Positions 7,136-15,081 of a DNA stretch of 39,847 nt are shown piece by piece (position 1 is the stretch's first letter; every line of letters starts with the position of its first letter). The stretch covers positions 1 through 39,847 of the forward strand of contig JACOTZ010000098.1 in assembly GCA_016178155.1 (NCBI GenBank), written 5' to 3'. The position numbers and the translations under genes are program-made. The notes beneath the pieces were generated by a model that saw nothing but the letters and a program-made list of their open reading frames with translations, was not told the DNA's origin and did no database searches. The stretch comes from Acidobacteriota bacterium. GTDB lineage: Bacteria; Acidobacteriota; Terriglobia; Bryobacterales; Bryobacteraceae.

Positions 7136-8890
7136 ATGGCACAACTGCGCGGACCCGTCTTCGTCGCGCGCATCGCACTCGTGTCGGCCCTCGCTGGAGC
7201 TTCGGCACGGCCACAGCTCTACCGCTTCGGGCAGCCGCTGCCGAGACACGAAAAGCCCCCCGTGGTGTTTGTCACCGGCCACGACGCCGTCTGCCCGGAC
7301 CCGCGATCGGGCGAGCTTCCGTTCTTCGAGCTGACCTTCGGGAAGTTCGATGAAGTGATGGCGCGAAGCGGGCGCGCAAGCCTGGTATTCGAGGCGTGCG
7401 AGGTTCCGGGGTGGCGGCCGCTCGAAGAGCTCGGGGCGGCGCTGCGCAGGCGCCTCTCGGAATTGAGGTACGAGGATGGTTCGCCGGTGGGCGAGGTTGA
7501 CGTGGTCGCCCACAGCATGGGCGGGCTGATCGTACGTGCCTGCCTGAGCGGCAAGAGCGCCGCCGGCTTTGCGCCCCCGGCCGAGCCGGGCATGCGCCGC
7601 GTCGTATTTATCGGCACGCCGCACTTCGGCACCCCGGTTGCGGATCCGAATGCGGCCGACCCGCAGCTACGCGCGATGTCGCCGGGCAGCCGGTTCCTGT
7701 TCGACCTTGCCACCTGGAACCAGGGCACGGACGATCTCCGCGGCCTGAACGCGCTGGCGCTCGCGGGCACGGCGGGAGTGACGCCGCCGCCGGCATTCAC
7801 CGACAGCGTCGTGGCGCTCACCAGCGCCGCGCTCGATTTTGCAGCAGGTGGACAGACGCGCCTGCTGCCGTGCTGTCATACCTTCGGCGGCATCGGAGCC
7901 CTGTTTCTGTGCCGCAGCGATTCGGTCGGCATCGCTCGTGTGAGCGACGAGCGGCATCCGGCGGCACGGATCGTGACTTCGTTCCTCGATGCGGGCGAAG
8001 AATGGAAATCAATCGGCAAGAGCCCGGGTGAGGACGCCAGTCTGTCGCGGTACACGGGCCTGCTGGTGGAGCTGCGCAGCGCCGATGACGAGCCGCAAGC
8101 GATCACTTCGGCCAATGTCATGGTTGAAAACGGCGACACGCTGCCGATGCGCGTCAGTCGCGACGGACTGGCGTGGCTCGAGCGGGTGCCGGCGGGCGCC
8201 GCGACGCTCGTGCTCGCGGCCGGGAAGCTGTTGCGGACCGAGCGCCTGCGGCTCGGGCCGGGTGGGACGCAGGCGCTGGTGGTAAAGCCGGGGCCGCGGA
8301 TCGCGCGGGTTCAGCCCGTCGCGGGAGCCGTGTGGCCGCCGGCGGTGGCGCCGGGCATGCGGGTCGAGATCAGCGGTGCGGCGCTCGCGGGCGCCGAGGT
8401 CACGCTCTCGGATGCCTCGGGACGGACCGCGCCGCTCAGCCTGGAGTCGGAAGCCGCCGAACGCATGGTCGCGGTACTGCCGGAAGCCGCCAGTGGGCTT
8501 GGACGGCTGCGGGTGCGCACCAGCGCGGGTGCGCACGCAATCAATGTCCTCGTGGAGCCCTCGGCGCCGGCGATTTTCACGCGGCGCTACGACGCCGCCA
8601 GCATCGCGGCCGCGCTTCACGAATCCGGCGCCGCAGTCACGCCCGAGTCGCCGGCCGCGGCCGGGGAGATTATCTCCATCTTTTTAACGGGTCTCGGCAG
8701 CACGGCGCCGGTGAGTGTAACCGCCGGAGGCGAGCCGTGCGAGGTGTTCTATGCGGGGCGCGCGCCGGGACTGGCCGGCGTCGATCAGCTCAACTGCCGG
8801 ATCGCGGATACAGCGCGTCCGGACGCGGGCGCGCCGCTGGTCATTACCGCAGGCCGGCGATCGGCGCGCGCCGCACTGCCTTTGCGCTGA
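7136..8890 (+). CDS. Secreted alpha/beta hydrolase (lipase-like) with Solibacter-type C-terminal domain
   Basis: A 584-residue exported protein with a signal peptide at residues 1-25 (hydrophobic core ARIALVSALAGASA). The N-terminal half is an alpha/beta hydrolase of the lipase/PGAP1 type: the oxyanion strand PPVVFVTGHD, the nucleophile elbow VDVVAHSMGGL (Ser near residue 127) and a possible catalytic His in CCHTFGG. A sheet-rich middle section follows. The last ~80 residues match the TIGR03437 pattern known from Solibacter and relatives: PAIFTRRYD, then GEIISIFLTGLGSTAP, CEVFYAGRAPGLAGVDQLN. It is likely an esterase or acyl hydrolase acting outside the cytoplasm. No clear Shine-Dalgarno precedes ATG 7136, so the start is supported mainly by the signal peptide. 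The substrate is unknown. Confidence 0.85.
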   Translation: MAQLRGPVFVARIALVSALAGASARPQLYRFGQPLPRHEKPPVVFVTGHDAVCPDPRSGELPFFELTFGKFDEVMARSGRASLVFEACEVPGWRPLEELGAALRRRLSELRYEDGSPVGEVDVVAHSMGGLIVRACLSGKSAAGFAPPAEPGMRRVVFIGTPHFGTPVADPNAADPQLRAMSPGSRFLFDLATWNQGTDDLRGLNALALAGTAGVTPPPAFTDSVVALTSAALDFAAGGQTRLLPCCHTFGGIGALFLCRSDSVGIARVSDERHPAARIVTSFLDAGEEWKSIGKSPGEDASLSRYTGLLVELRSADDEPQAITSANVMVENGDTLPMRVSRDGLAWLERVPAGAATLVLAAGKLLRTERLRLGPGGTQALVVKPGPRIARVQPVAGAVWPPAVAPGMRVEISGAALAGAEVTLSDASGRTAPLSLESEAAERMVAVLPEAASGLGRLRVRTSAGAHAINVLVEPSAPAIFTRRYDAASIAAALHESGAAVTPESPAAAGEIISIFLTGLGSTAPVSVTAGGEPCEVFYAGRAPGLAGVDQLNCRIADTARPDAGAPLVITAGRRSARAALPLR

Positions 8891-8987
8891 GCGTTCCCTC
8901 CGCCTGCACAAACGGACTTCGGCAGTCGGCATAGCAGATGCGAGGCTCGACCAGCATCCGCGGTCGGGCCCGGATATTCTGATCGAA

Positions 8988-10208
8988 GTGCAACGCTACA
9001 TCGTCGTACTCGGCCTGTTCCTGCTCTCGATGATCACCTACATCGATCGCGCCTGCATCTCCACGGCGAAAGACCCGATAGCGGCGGACCTGTCACTCTC
9101 GGACGCGCAGATGGGCGTGGTGTTCAGCGCTTTTGCGCTCGGCTATGCGGCCGCGCAGGTGCCCGGCGGCTGGATCGCGGACCGTTTCGGGCCGCGCCGC
9201 GCGCTGGCGGGAGTCGTGATCTTGTGGAGCGTCTTCACGGCGCTGACCGGGTTCGCCCGGAGCTTCGCGGGACTGGTGGCGATCCGGTTTCTGTTCGGTG
9301 TCGGCGAGGCGGGCGCCTTCCCCGGCTGTGCGCGAGCCTTCTACAACTGGCTGCCTGTGGCAGAGCGCGGCCGCGCCAACGGAATCATCTTCTCGGGGGC
9401 GCGCATTGGGGCGGCGTTTTCGTTTCCGCTGCTCGCCTGGATGCTCGGTAGCTGGGGCTGGCGAAGCTCATTCCTGGTGCTGGGGGCGATTGGCGTCGCC
9501 TGGGCGATCTGGTGGTGGCTATGGTTTCGGGATCACCCGCCGAAGCCGGTCGAGCAGCCAGCGGCGGACCGGTCGGACCTCAGCTTCCGCGACGTGTTCC
9601 GCTCGCGGGGCATGCTGCTCAACATGGTGCAGTATTTCGCCGGAAACTTCACCTTCTTCATCTGCCTGTCATGGATGCTGCCCTACCTGAAGCAGCACTA
9701 CAGCCTATCGACGGCCGAGGCTGCGCGCTACTCGATGGCGCCGCTGCTGTTCGGCGCCACCGCGCAGTGGAGCGCCGGGTATGTTGTCGACCGGCTGTAC
9801 CGCTCCGAGTGGCGCGCCTGGTCGCGGCGGCTGCCGGCGATGGCCGGATTCGCGCTCGCGGCCGCGGGACTGATCGCGCTCACGCGCGCGGACTCGGTTG
9901 CGACCGCGGTCGCGGTTTTCACCCTCGCCACGTTCGGGGCGGAGATGACGATCAGCCCGAGCTGGGCCTACTGCGTCGACGTAGGCGGTAAGAATTCGGG
10001 AGCGATCTCGGGCTCGATGAACATGATCGGCAACTTTGGCTCGTTCGTCAGCGCCAATGCGTTCCCGCTTCTGTATGGCGCGACCGGTACCGCGTCGACC
10101 TATTTTGTGGCGGCGGCAGTGCTCAACGTCATCTCCATCGGCTGCTGGGTAGCGATGCGGTCGCTGGGGCGAGGCGCGCCCAGGGCGGGGCAGCCCGGAA
10201 ATTGCTGA
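8988..10208 (+). CDS. MFS transporter (ACS / hexuronate-like family)
   Basis: A 406-residue inner-membrane protein with twelve predicted helices in two six-helix halves. After TM1 (LFLLSMITYIDRACIS) comes the MFS signature loop region GGWIADRFGPRRAL between TM2 and TM3, then FLFGVGEAGAFPGCARAFYNW in TM4, typical of the anion:cation symporter family (hexuronate, galactonate, phthalate uptake). The frame is open upstream into the preceding gene. The GTG at 8988 is chosen because it starts four residues before TM1; no good Shine-Dalgarno is visible, so the start is uncertain by a few residues. It follows the lipase gene by 97 bases on the same strand. The substrate is probably an organic or sugar acid, from family membership only. 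Confidence 0.88.
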   Translation: MQRYIVVLGLFLLSMITYIDRACISTAKDPIAADLSLSDAQMGVVFSAFALGYAAAQVPGGWIADRFGPRRALAGVVILWSVFTALTGFARSFAGLVAIRFLFGVGEAGAFPGCARAFYNWLPVAERGRANGIIFSGARIGAAFSFPLLAWMLGSWGWRSSFLVLGAIGVAWAIWWWLWFRDHPPKPVEQPAADRSDLSFRDVFRSRGMLLNMVQYFAGNFTFFICLSWMLPYLKQHYSLSTAEAARYSMAPLLFGATAQWSAGYVVDRLYRSEWRAWSRRLPAMAGFALAAAGLIALTRADSVATAVAVFTLATFGAEMTISPSWAYCVDVGGKNSGAISGSMNMIGNFGSFVSANAFPLLYGATGTASTYFVAAAVLNVISIGCWVAMRSLGRGAPRAGQPGNC

Positions 10209-10253
10209 ATTCGCTCGAGCTGGCGAAAGCCTACAGCTTGCGCGGCGATGGGC

Positions 10254-10961
10254 CTAATCGTGCAGCTTACGCAGCCAGAGATTGCGAAAGCGCATCGCGG
10301 TCACCGGAGCGCCCTCGAAGCCGCTGTGGTCCTGGAGCATGAGCGGGCCCGGGCCGCAGGCGTTGCCCTGCTCAATCGTGACGTGATCCTGCACGAGGAT
10401 ACCGTTTAGCAGCACGGTGACGGCCGCCTTCTTTGTGACCGCACCGGACTGATCGCATTGCGGGGCATGAAAAACGATGTCATAGCTCTGCCACTGCTCC
10501 GGCGGGCGAGCGGCGTTGACCAGCGGCGGGGATTGTCCGTACAGTGCGCCCAGCGCGCCTTTCGGATACGTCGGATTCTCGTAGGAGTCCAGGATCTGAA
10601 TTTCGTAGCGGGCGTGCAGGTAGACGCCGCTGTTGCCGCGAAGCTGGCCTGTGTGGTCCGGCATGGACGGCGTCGCGAACTCGAGGTGGATCTGCGCGCT
10701 CTGAAACGTTCCCGTGGTCAAGATGTTGCCCGTGCCGCTGGTGCAGGTCATGACCCCGTCGGAGACTTCACAGGTCGCGGGCTCGCCTTTGTCATTCACC
10801 CAGCCTGACATGTCACTGCCGTTGAAGAGCGCGATGGCATCCGAGAGCGGCTGCGTTCCACCCCCGGGGTCGACCACGGGCGGCTGGGGCTCTTCAGATT
10901 GCGCGAACAACAGGCAACCGGCGCAAACGAATCCTAGGAGGCGGCGCATCATGTCAGCCAT
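10254..10961 (-). CDS. DUF1080 (3-keto-disaccharide hydrolase-type) exported protein
   Basis: A 235-residue protein with an N-terminal signal peptide (MADMMRRLLGFVCAGCLLFA, cleavage near residue 20-22; a Cys at 17 makes a lipoprotein possible but the lipobox is poor). The mature part is a DUF1080 concanavalin-like sandwich: ALFNGSDMSGW, GNSGVYLHARYEIQILDS, EQWQSYDIVFHAP, LMLQDHSGFEG and FRNLWLRKL. Proteins of this family occur in large numbers in Acidobacteria and Planctomycetes, and some act on oxidised disaccharides or glycan fragments. It is monocistronic and converges on the MFS gene (45 bases between stops). No Shine-Dalgarno is evident before any of the three clustered ATG codons. Confidence 0.9.
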   Translation of the reverse strand: MADMMRRLLGFVCAGCLLFAQSEEPQPPVVDPGGGTQPLSDAIALFNGSDMSGWVNDKGEPATCEVSDGVMTCTSGTGNILTTGTFQSAQIHLEFATPSMPDHTGQLRGNSGVYLHARYEIQILDSYENPTYPKGALGALYGQSPPLVNAARPPEQWQSYDIVFHAPQCDQSGAVTKKAAVTVLLNGILVQDHVTIEQGNACGPGPLMLQDHSGFEGAPVTAMRFRNLWLRKLHD

Positions 10962-11510
10962 GGTAACCCACGCGGCATGTGTGACATGGAGCGATTCCGC
11001 AGCCGGGGAAATAAGACCGGGGTTTACGCCCGGAATGGCGCTACCGCCGGGCGCGATCCGGGATGATTACTTTTGATCTGGTACAAAAAAACCCGCGTAC
11101 CATATCGAAAGGAGGATTGTTCGGGCGGCCTTTTGGATGCAGCATCAAGATATGAAAGGCCGCCTGCCGATCCCGCTGATGCCGCTCCCGGGCGGGATGT
11201 TGCTCTCCGCAGCTTGCTGGGGTACACCGGAAACTGTAAAATCCCACGTCGCCCAGGGCGGGGCATGCTGCACGCTGGGACAAAGCCCGCAAATGAATCA
11301 GGAGTGCCTGGTTCGGGCGAGCGATAATGAGGACAGACAAGCTTACATTAAGGCCCTTGGAGCGGTGATTCCGGAGAATCCCGAACGCGGCACGCGGATC
11401 CAGATGAGCGCCGCGCCGGCGCTCGAAATGGATTCCGGACGGCTAAGGCGCAGGAGAGAGAAATCCGCGCTTCCGGGGTGGTGTTTGGGTTCATAGGTAG
11501 AGGAATGATC
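10962..11510. other. 549-base intergenic region, no gene recognised
   Basis: This lies between the divergent DUF1080 and PEP-CTERM genes. It contains an AAAGGAGG at about 11108 with no plausible gene following it, a plus-strand frame (11137-11496) with unconvincing composition, and a stretch around 11200-11310 with short inverted segments. One piece faintly resembles the 3' part of a cobalamin riboswitch (TCAGGAGTGCCTG), but the conserved core is absent. I call no gene or RNA here. Confidence 0.5.
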
Positions 11511-12173
11511 ATGTGGCACAAATATCGACACCATATCCTGCTGGTGCTGGCGGCAGTGGCACTTCCGGCCATGCCGGCGCGCGCCGATCTGGTGGTGAAC
11601 GGCGGGTTTGAAGACCCGCTGGTCATTTTCGGGGGCTGGCAGGAGTTCCCCGCAATTAATGGCTGGGCGCGGGCATTCGGCGACAATTTCGAAATCCAGG
11701 GCAGCGCCGTTGGCAGTCCCTACGCGGGCGGCCAGCACCTCGAGCTGGACGCCGACAGCGAGAACGGGGAAGCAAACAAAAACACCGGCATTTATCAGGA
11801 CCTGACGACAATCCCGGGCGCGGTCTACACACTGCGCTTTGCATGGTCGCCCCGCCCCGGCTGGGGAGAGAGCAGCATGGATGTCTATTGGGGCGGAAAC
11901 TTTGTTGGCAACCTGAGCGCAAACGGCCTGGCACTGGCCGACACGAACTGGCAAGTCCAAGCCTATCTTTTGCCGGCGACCAACTCAATTACGCGACTGC
12001 AGTTCAATGCCGCGGGAATCTCTGACGGCAAGGGAGAATATCTGGATGCCGTGTCGGTCGATGAGCAATTGTCCGAAGAGGTGGTCCCGGAGCCCGGCAC
12101 GGCGGCGCTGTTGATCGGAGGGGCGGCGCTGCTGCTGTTCGGGCGAGGCGGCAGGCGGCTGCGGCGCGGATAA
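11511..12173 (+). CDS. PEP-CTERM sorting-domain protein, DUF642/galactose-binding-like
   Basis: A 220-residue exported protein. The signal peptide is residues 1-25 (hydrophobic HILLVLAAVALPAM, cleavage after ARA). The mature domain begins DLVVNGGFEDP and continues with PYAGGQHLELDAD, NTGIYQDLTT, YTLRFAWSPRPG and MDVYWGG, the jelly-roll pattern of DUF642-like carbohydrate-binding domains. The C terminus is a textbook PEP-CTERM signal: VPEPGTAALLIGGAALLLFG followed by a basic tail (RGGRRLRRG). It would be processed by an exosortase, which is not in this window, and either anchored or released with the exopolysaccharide matrix. ATG 11511 is preferred because GAGG lies 7 bases upstream; ATG 11505 is too close to it. 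Confidence 0.92.
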   Translation: MWHKYRHHILLVLAAVALPAMPARADLVVNGGFEDPLVIFGGWQEFPAINGWARAFGDNFEIQGSAVGSPYAGGQHLELDADSENGEANKNTGIYQDLTTIPGAVYTLRFAWSPRPGWGESSMDVYWGGNFVGNLSANGLALADTNWQVQAYLLPATNSITRLQFNAAGISDGKGEYLDAVSVDEQLSEEVVPEPGTAALLIGGAALLLFGRGGRRLRRG

Positions 12174-12227
12174 GAACGGGTTGCCGCGGATTCCGCGACG
12201 ACCGCGGGAGCCGGTGTTGATGTTCGG

Positions 12228-12265
12228 CCGTCCCCGCCTCGAAACCGGGGCGGACGTTTGGTCCG
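12228..12265. terminator. Possible overlapping hairpins between convergent genes
   Basis: CCCCG (12232-12236) pairs with CGGGG (12246-12250), and the overlapping CGGAC-GTTTG-GTCCG (12251-12265) forms a second perfect 5-bp hairpin. They sit between the convergent PEP-CTERM and glnD stops. There is no T tract, so this is only a candidate. Confidence 0.3.
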
Positions 12266-12280
12266 CGTGTGATGCCGGCG

Positions 12281-14755
12281 CTACGCCGAAACCGTTCCTT
12301 CCGCTGAGGGCCCGCAGACTGCGAGCAGCGCGCGTCTGAGCTCGGCCTCGAGATCGGGCGTGAGTTTGCGGCCTGCGGAGGTCACATAAAACACGTCAAT
12401 GGCCTTGTGCGCCTCAGTGTCGATGAGGACCACCTCGATGCTGCAGCCCGCCCCGGAGATGGTGGAGGCGAGATGGTAGAGGAGGCCTGGGCGGTCTTCG
12501 GTAATCACCTCGATCAGCGTGGCCGACTGCGAAGCTTTCGAATCGAAGCTGACCCGCGGCTCGATGCGGCCCGGCAGCCTCGAGGCCCACGACTTGGCGC
12601 GGCCCTTCAGCAGCCGCGCAACGTCCTCCCGGCCGCGCGCGGCGCGCTGTAAGGTGAGCTTCAGGCGCTCGATCTCCATGGGGTTGAGCTCGAGCGTTCG
12701 CATCGGGTCGGAGAAGACGAACGTATCCAGGATCGTGCCGCCCCGGTTCGCGAATGCCTCGGCTTTGACAATGTCCATCCCGAAACTGGAAAGCGTCCCG
12801 ACGAGCGACGAGAACAGGTTGGGGTGATCGCTGGTGATGACGGTGAGCCGGTACATGCCCTGTTGCCGGCGCAGGTCGAGAGCAACTCCCCCCTGCCGGC
12901 TCTGGCGCGCCAGCGCCATGTGCTCGAAGATTTCGCTCGGGGGATGAGTGCGCAGATAACGGACGGGAAAGCCTTCGAGAAACGCGGCGAGCTCCGGCTC
13001 CTCATCGGGACCGCGGTGGATGCGCTCGCTGTCGAGCTCGCGCGTCAGCTCGTTATGCGTGACCACATGCAGGCGCCAGAGCTGCTCGGCCCGCCAGGGC
13101 GTCATGGCGGCCGGATGGACGGCACTGATATCGCCGTAGGTTACCAATGTCAGGTATTTGAGGTTTTCGAGCGTGCCGACGCGATGGGCGAGGTCGTACG
13201 CCGTGGCCGGATCGCTCAGGTCGCGGCTGGTCATCGCCAGGGACAGGTCGAGGTGGTGCTCGATCAGAAACAGCACCGTGGCCTTCGCCTGTTCAGGAAC
13301 GCCGATGCGGTCGAGCGCGACCGCCGCGTATCGGACCGAGGCTGCGGCGTGCCGTCCCTGTCCTTCTCCCTTACCGATGTCGTGCAGGAGCAAAGCGAGC
13401 AGGAGCAGCGGCACCTCCTCGGTCTCGGCGAGCAGCTCGGAGAAATTCCGCAGCGGGCGTTCGTGCTGGTCGCGCAGGCGCTCGAGCGACTCGATGCCGA
13501 TCAGGGTGTGCTCGTCGACTGTGTAGCGGTGGTAGAAATCGCGCACCACCAGCGACTCGATCCTTTCGAACTCGGGGAACAGCGCCTCGAGCAGGCCGGA
13601 CTCATACATGCTGCGCAGCGCGACCGCGGCCCTGGCCTGCGACAACATCTCACGGAGCAGCGGCCAGATAGAGCCCGGCTGCGCAAAGTGACGCTTGAGT
13701 CCGGGCAAGTGCTCGCGGATGCGGCGCTCGGCATCGAGCGATGGCCGGATACCGTGGCGGGCCGTAAACAGAAACAGGCGCAGCGCCAGTTCGGGGTCGG
13801 CCGCGAGCTGGAGAGGCGAGCGGAAATAGACGCGGTCGCGTGAGACGGTAAACTCGGCGTTCGACAGCCGCGAGCGCCAGTCGCGAAAGCCGCGCAACAG
13901 CGAGGTTTCGAGCAGCGCCTCGCTGAGTTCCATCTGCCGGAGCCCGGCGCGATGGATGGCGCGCGCGTGCCGGTAATACTGGCGCATCCAGGCGGACGGG
14001 TCCTCGGACATCTCCTCCTGCGCCTCGAAGTTGAGGACGTTCTGATCGCGGCCGGCGCGGAAATGCAGATGACAGCGCAGCCTGGCGAGGAACTCGGCGG
14101 CCTCGCCCAGGTCTTCGCCGGGTTCAGCGCCGCGCAGCCGCCGCAGCCACTCGATCAGATGCAGGTCGCGCAGCCCGCCCGGCGTCTCCTTGATATTCGG
14201 CTCGAGGTGGTAGATGGTGCGCTGAAATTTCTCGTGCCTCATCTCGGCGAGCACGGTGAGGTGGCGCAGCAGCGCCTGCCGGTTGGACTGGAAGAATTTC
14301 GGCAGCCGGCCCGCGAGCATCTCATGCAGCTTCTCGTCGCCGGTGAGGAAGCGCTGGTCCAACAGACTGATGCTCAGCTCGATGTTGTGCTGCTGCAGGG
14401 AGCAGCACTCGCCCGCGGTGCGAACCGAATGGCTGAGGCGCAGCCCCGCATCCCAGAGCGCGCGAAGAAAACCGGACAGCGCGGCGCGCTGCGCGTCGCC
14501 ATGGATGTCCCGTTCCACCAGCAGCAGCAGATCGACATCGGAGCAGGGAAACAGCTCGCGGCGCCCGTAGCCGCCGACGGGCACCAGCGCCATGCCCGTG
14601 GGGAATACGGGCGCGAGGAATTCGCGCCAGGCCGTCAACACTGTCTCGTCTACGAGCACACTGCGGCCCCGGAGGACCGCGATCGCATTCTGATCTTCGA
14701 GAAACTGGTGTTGAATCTCTCCGGCCTCAGAGAGCGCTTTCGCCCCGGTCTTCAT
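12281..14755 (-). CDS. glnD: Bifunctional [protein-PII] uridylyltransferase / UMP-removing enzyme
   Basis: An 824-residue nitrogen sensor that uridylylates PII when glutamine is low and removes UMP when it is high. Domain order: nucleotidyltransferase (GGYGRRELFPCSDVDLLLL, residues ~61-79), helical GlnD linker, HD phosphohydrolase domain (YHRYTVDEHTL, then LLALLLHDIGKGEGQGRH), and two C-terminal ACT domains (VITSDHPNLFSSLVGTL and VITEDRPGLLYHLASTI) that bind glutamine. All key motifs look intact. The frame is open to 14857, but ATG 14755 is preferred. It overlaps the 3' end of glnB by 29 bases, which suggests translational coupling. An upstream ATG would place most of the N terminus inside glnB. 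It is the last gene of the operon amt-glnB-glnD. Confidence 0.95.
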   Translation of the reverse strand: MKTGAKALSEAGEIQHQFLEDQNAIAVLRGRSVLVDETVLTAWREFLAPVFPTGMALVPVGGYGRRELFPCSDVDLLLLVERDIHGDAQRAALSGFLRALWDAGLRLSHSVRTAGECCSLQQHNIELSISLLDQRFLTGDEKLHEMLAGRLPKFFQSNRQALLRHLTVLAEMRHEKFQRTIYHLEPNIKETPGGLRDLHLIEWLRRLRGAEPGEDLGEAAEFLARLRCHLHFRAGRDQNVLNFEAQEEMSEDPSAWMRQYYRHARAIHRAGLRQMELSEALLETSLLRGFRDWRSRLSNAEFTVSRDRVYFRSPLQLAADPELALRLFLFTARHGIRPSLDAERRIREHLPGLKRHFAQPGSIWPLLREMLSQARAAVALRSMYESGLLEALFPEFERIESLVVRDFYHRYTVDEHTLIGIESLERLRDQHERPLRNFSELLAETEEVPLLLLALLLHDIGKGEGQGRHAAASVRYAAVALDRIGVPEQAKATVLFLIEHHLDLSLAMTSRDLSDPATAYDLAHRVGTLENLKYLTLVTYGDISAVHPAAMTPWRAEQLWRLHVVTHNELTRELDSERIHRGPDEEPELAAFLEGFPVRYLRTHPPSEIFEHMALARQSRQGGVALDLRRQQGMYRLTVITSDHPNLFSSLVGTLSSFGMDIVKAEAFANRGGTILDTFVFSDPMRTLELNPMEIERLKLTLQRAARGREDVARLLKGRAKSWASRLPGRIEPRVSFDSKASQSATLIEVITEDRPGLLYHLASTISGAGCSIEVVLIDTEAHKAIDVFYVTSAGRKLTPDLEAELRRALLAVCGPSAEGTVSA

Positions 14756-15065
14756 TGCGGATACGGATGGCTTCGGCCACATCGTAAACAAAAATCTTTC
14801 CGTCTCCGATATTGCCTGTGCGCGCGGCGGCGAGCAGCGTTCGGATGACTTCATCACAGCGCTGATCCGGCACCACGAGTTCCACCTTCACCTTGGGCAG
14901 CAGGTCGACATTGTATTCCTGGCCGCGATAGACCTCTTTATGTCCCTTTTGCCGGCCGTGCCCCCGGACCTCGGCGACGGTCATGCCATCGATGCCGATG
15001 CCTTTGAGCGCTTCCTTTACTTCTTCCAGCTTGAATGGTTGAACGATGGCTTCGATTTTCTTCAT
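14727..15065 (-). CDS. glnB: Nitrogen regulatory protein PII (GlnB/GlnK)
   Basis: A full-length 112-residue PII signal protein. It begins MKKIEAIVQPFKLEEVKEAL, and has the T-loop RGQEYNVDLLPK with the uridylylation residue Tyr at position 51, the B-loop region TGNIGDGKIFVYDV, and the C-terminal RIRNEDRGE. It integrates ATP/ADP, 2-oxoglutarate and UMP modification by GlnD, and binds AmtB to close it. It lies 16 bases after the ammonium transporter and overlaps glnD by 29 bases. The amt-linked position favours a GlnK-type role, but sequence alone does not separate GlnB from GlnK. It is cytoplasmic, and functional as a trimer in known homologues. Confidence 0.97.
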   Translation of the reverse strand: MKKIEAIVQPFKLEEVKEALKGIGIDGMTVAEVRGHGRQKGHKEVYRGQEYNVDLLPKVKVELVVPDQRCDEVIRTLLAAARTGNIGDGKIFVYDVAEAIRIRNEDRGESAL

Positions 15066-15081
15066 ATGCGGTTCCCCTTCC

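Noticed and set aside
8751-8987. N-terminal extension of the MFS transporter
   Set aside because: It overlaps the end of the lipase gene and is arginine-rich without membrane character; the first helix starts just after GTG 8988.
11170-11330. Cobalamin-riboswitch-like fragments (AAACTGTAAAATC, TCAGGAGTGCCTG) upstream of the PEP-CTERM gene
   Set aside because: The conserved core and 5' pairing partners of the class are missing, spacing is wrong, and the CAGG/CCTG match can arise by chance.
11137-11496. Possible 119-residue plus-strand gene
   Set aside because: No correctly spaced ribosome-binding site, odd composition and no recognisable fold or motif.
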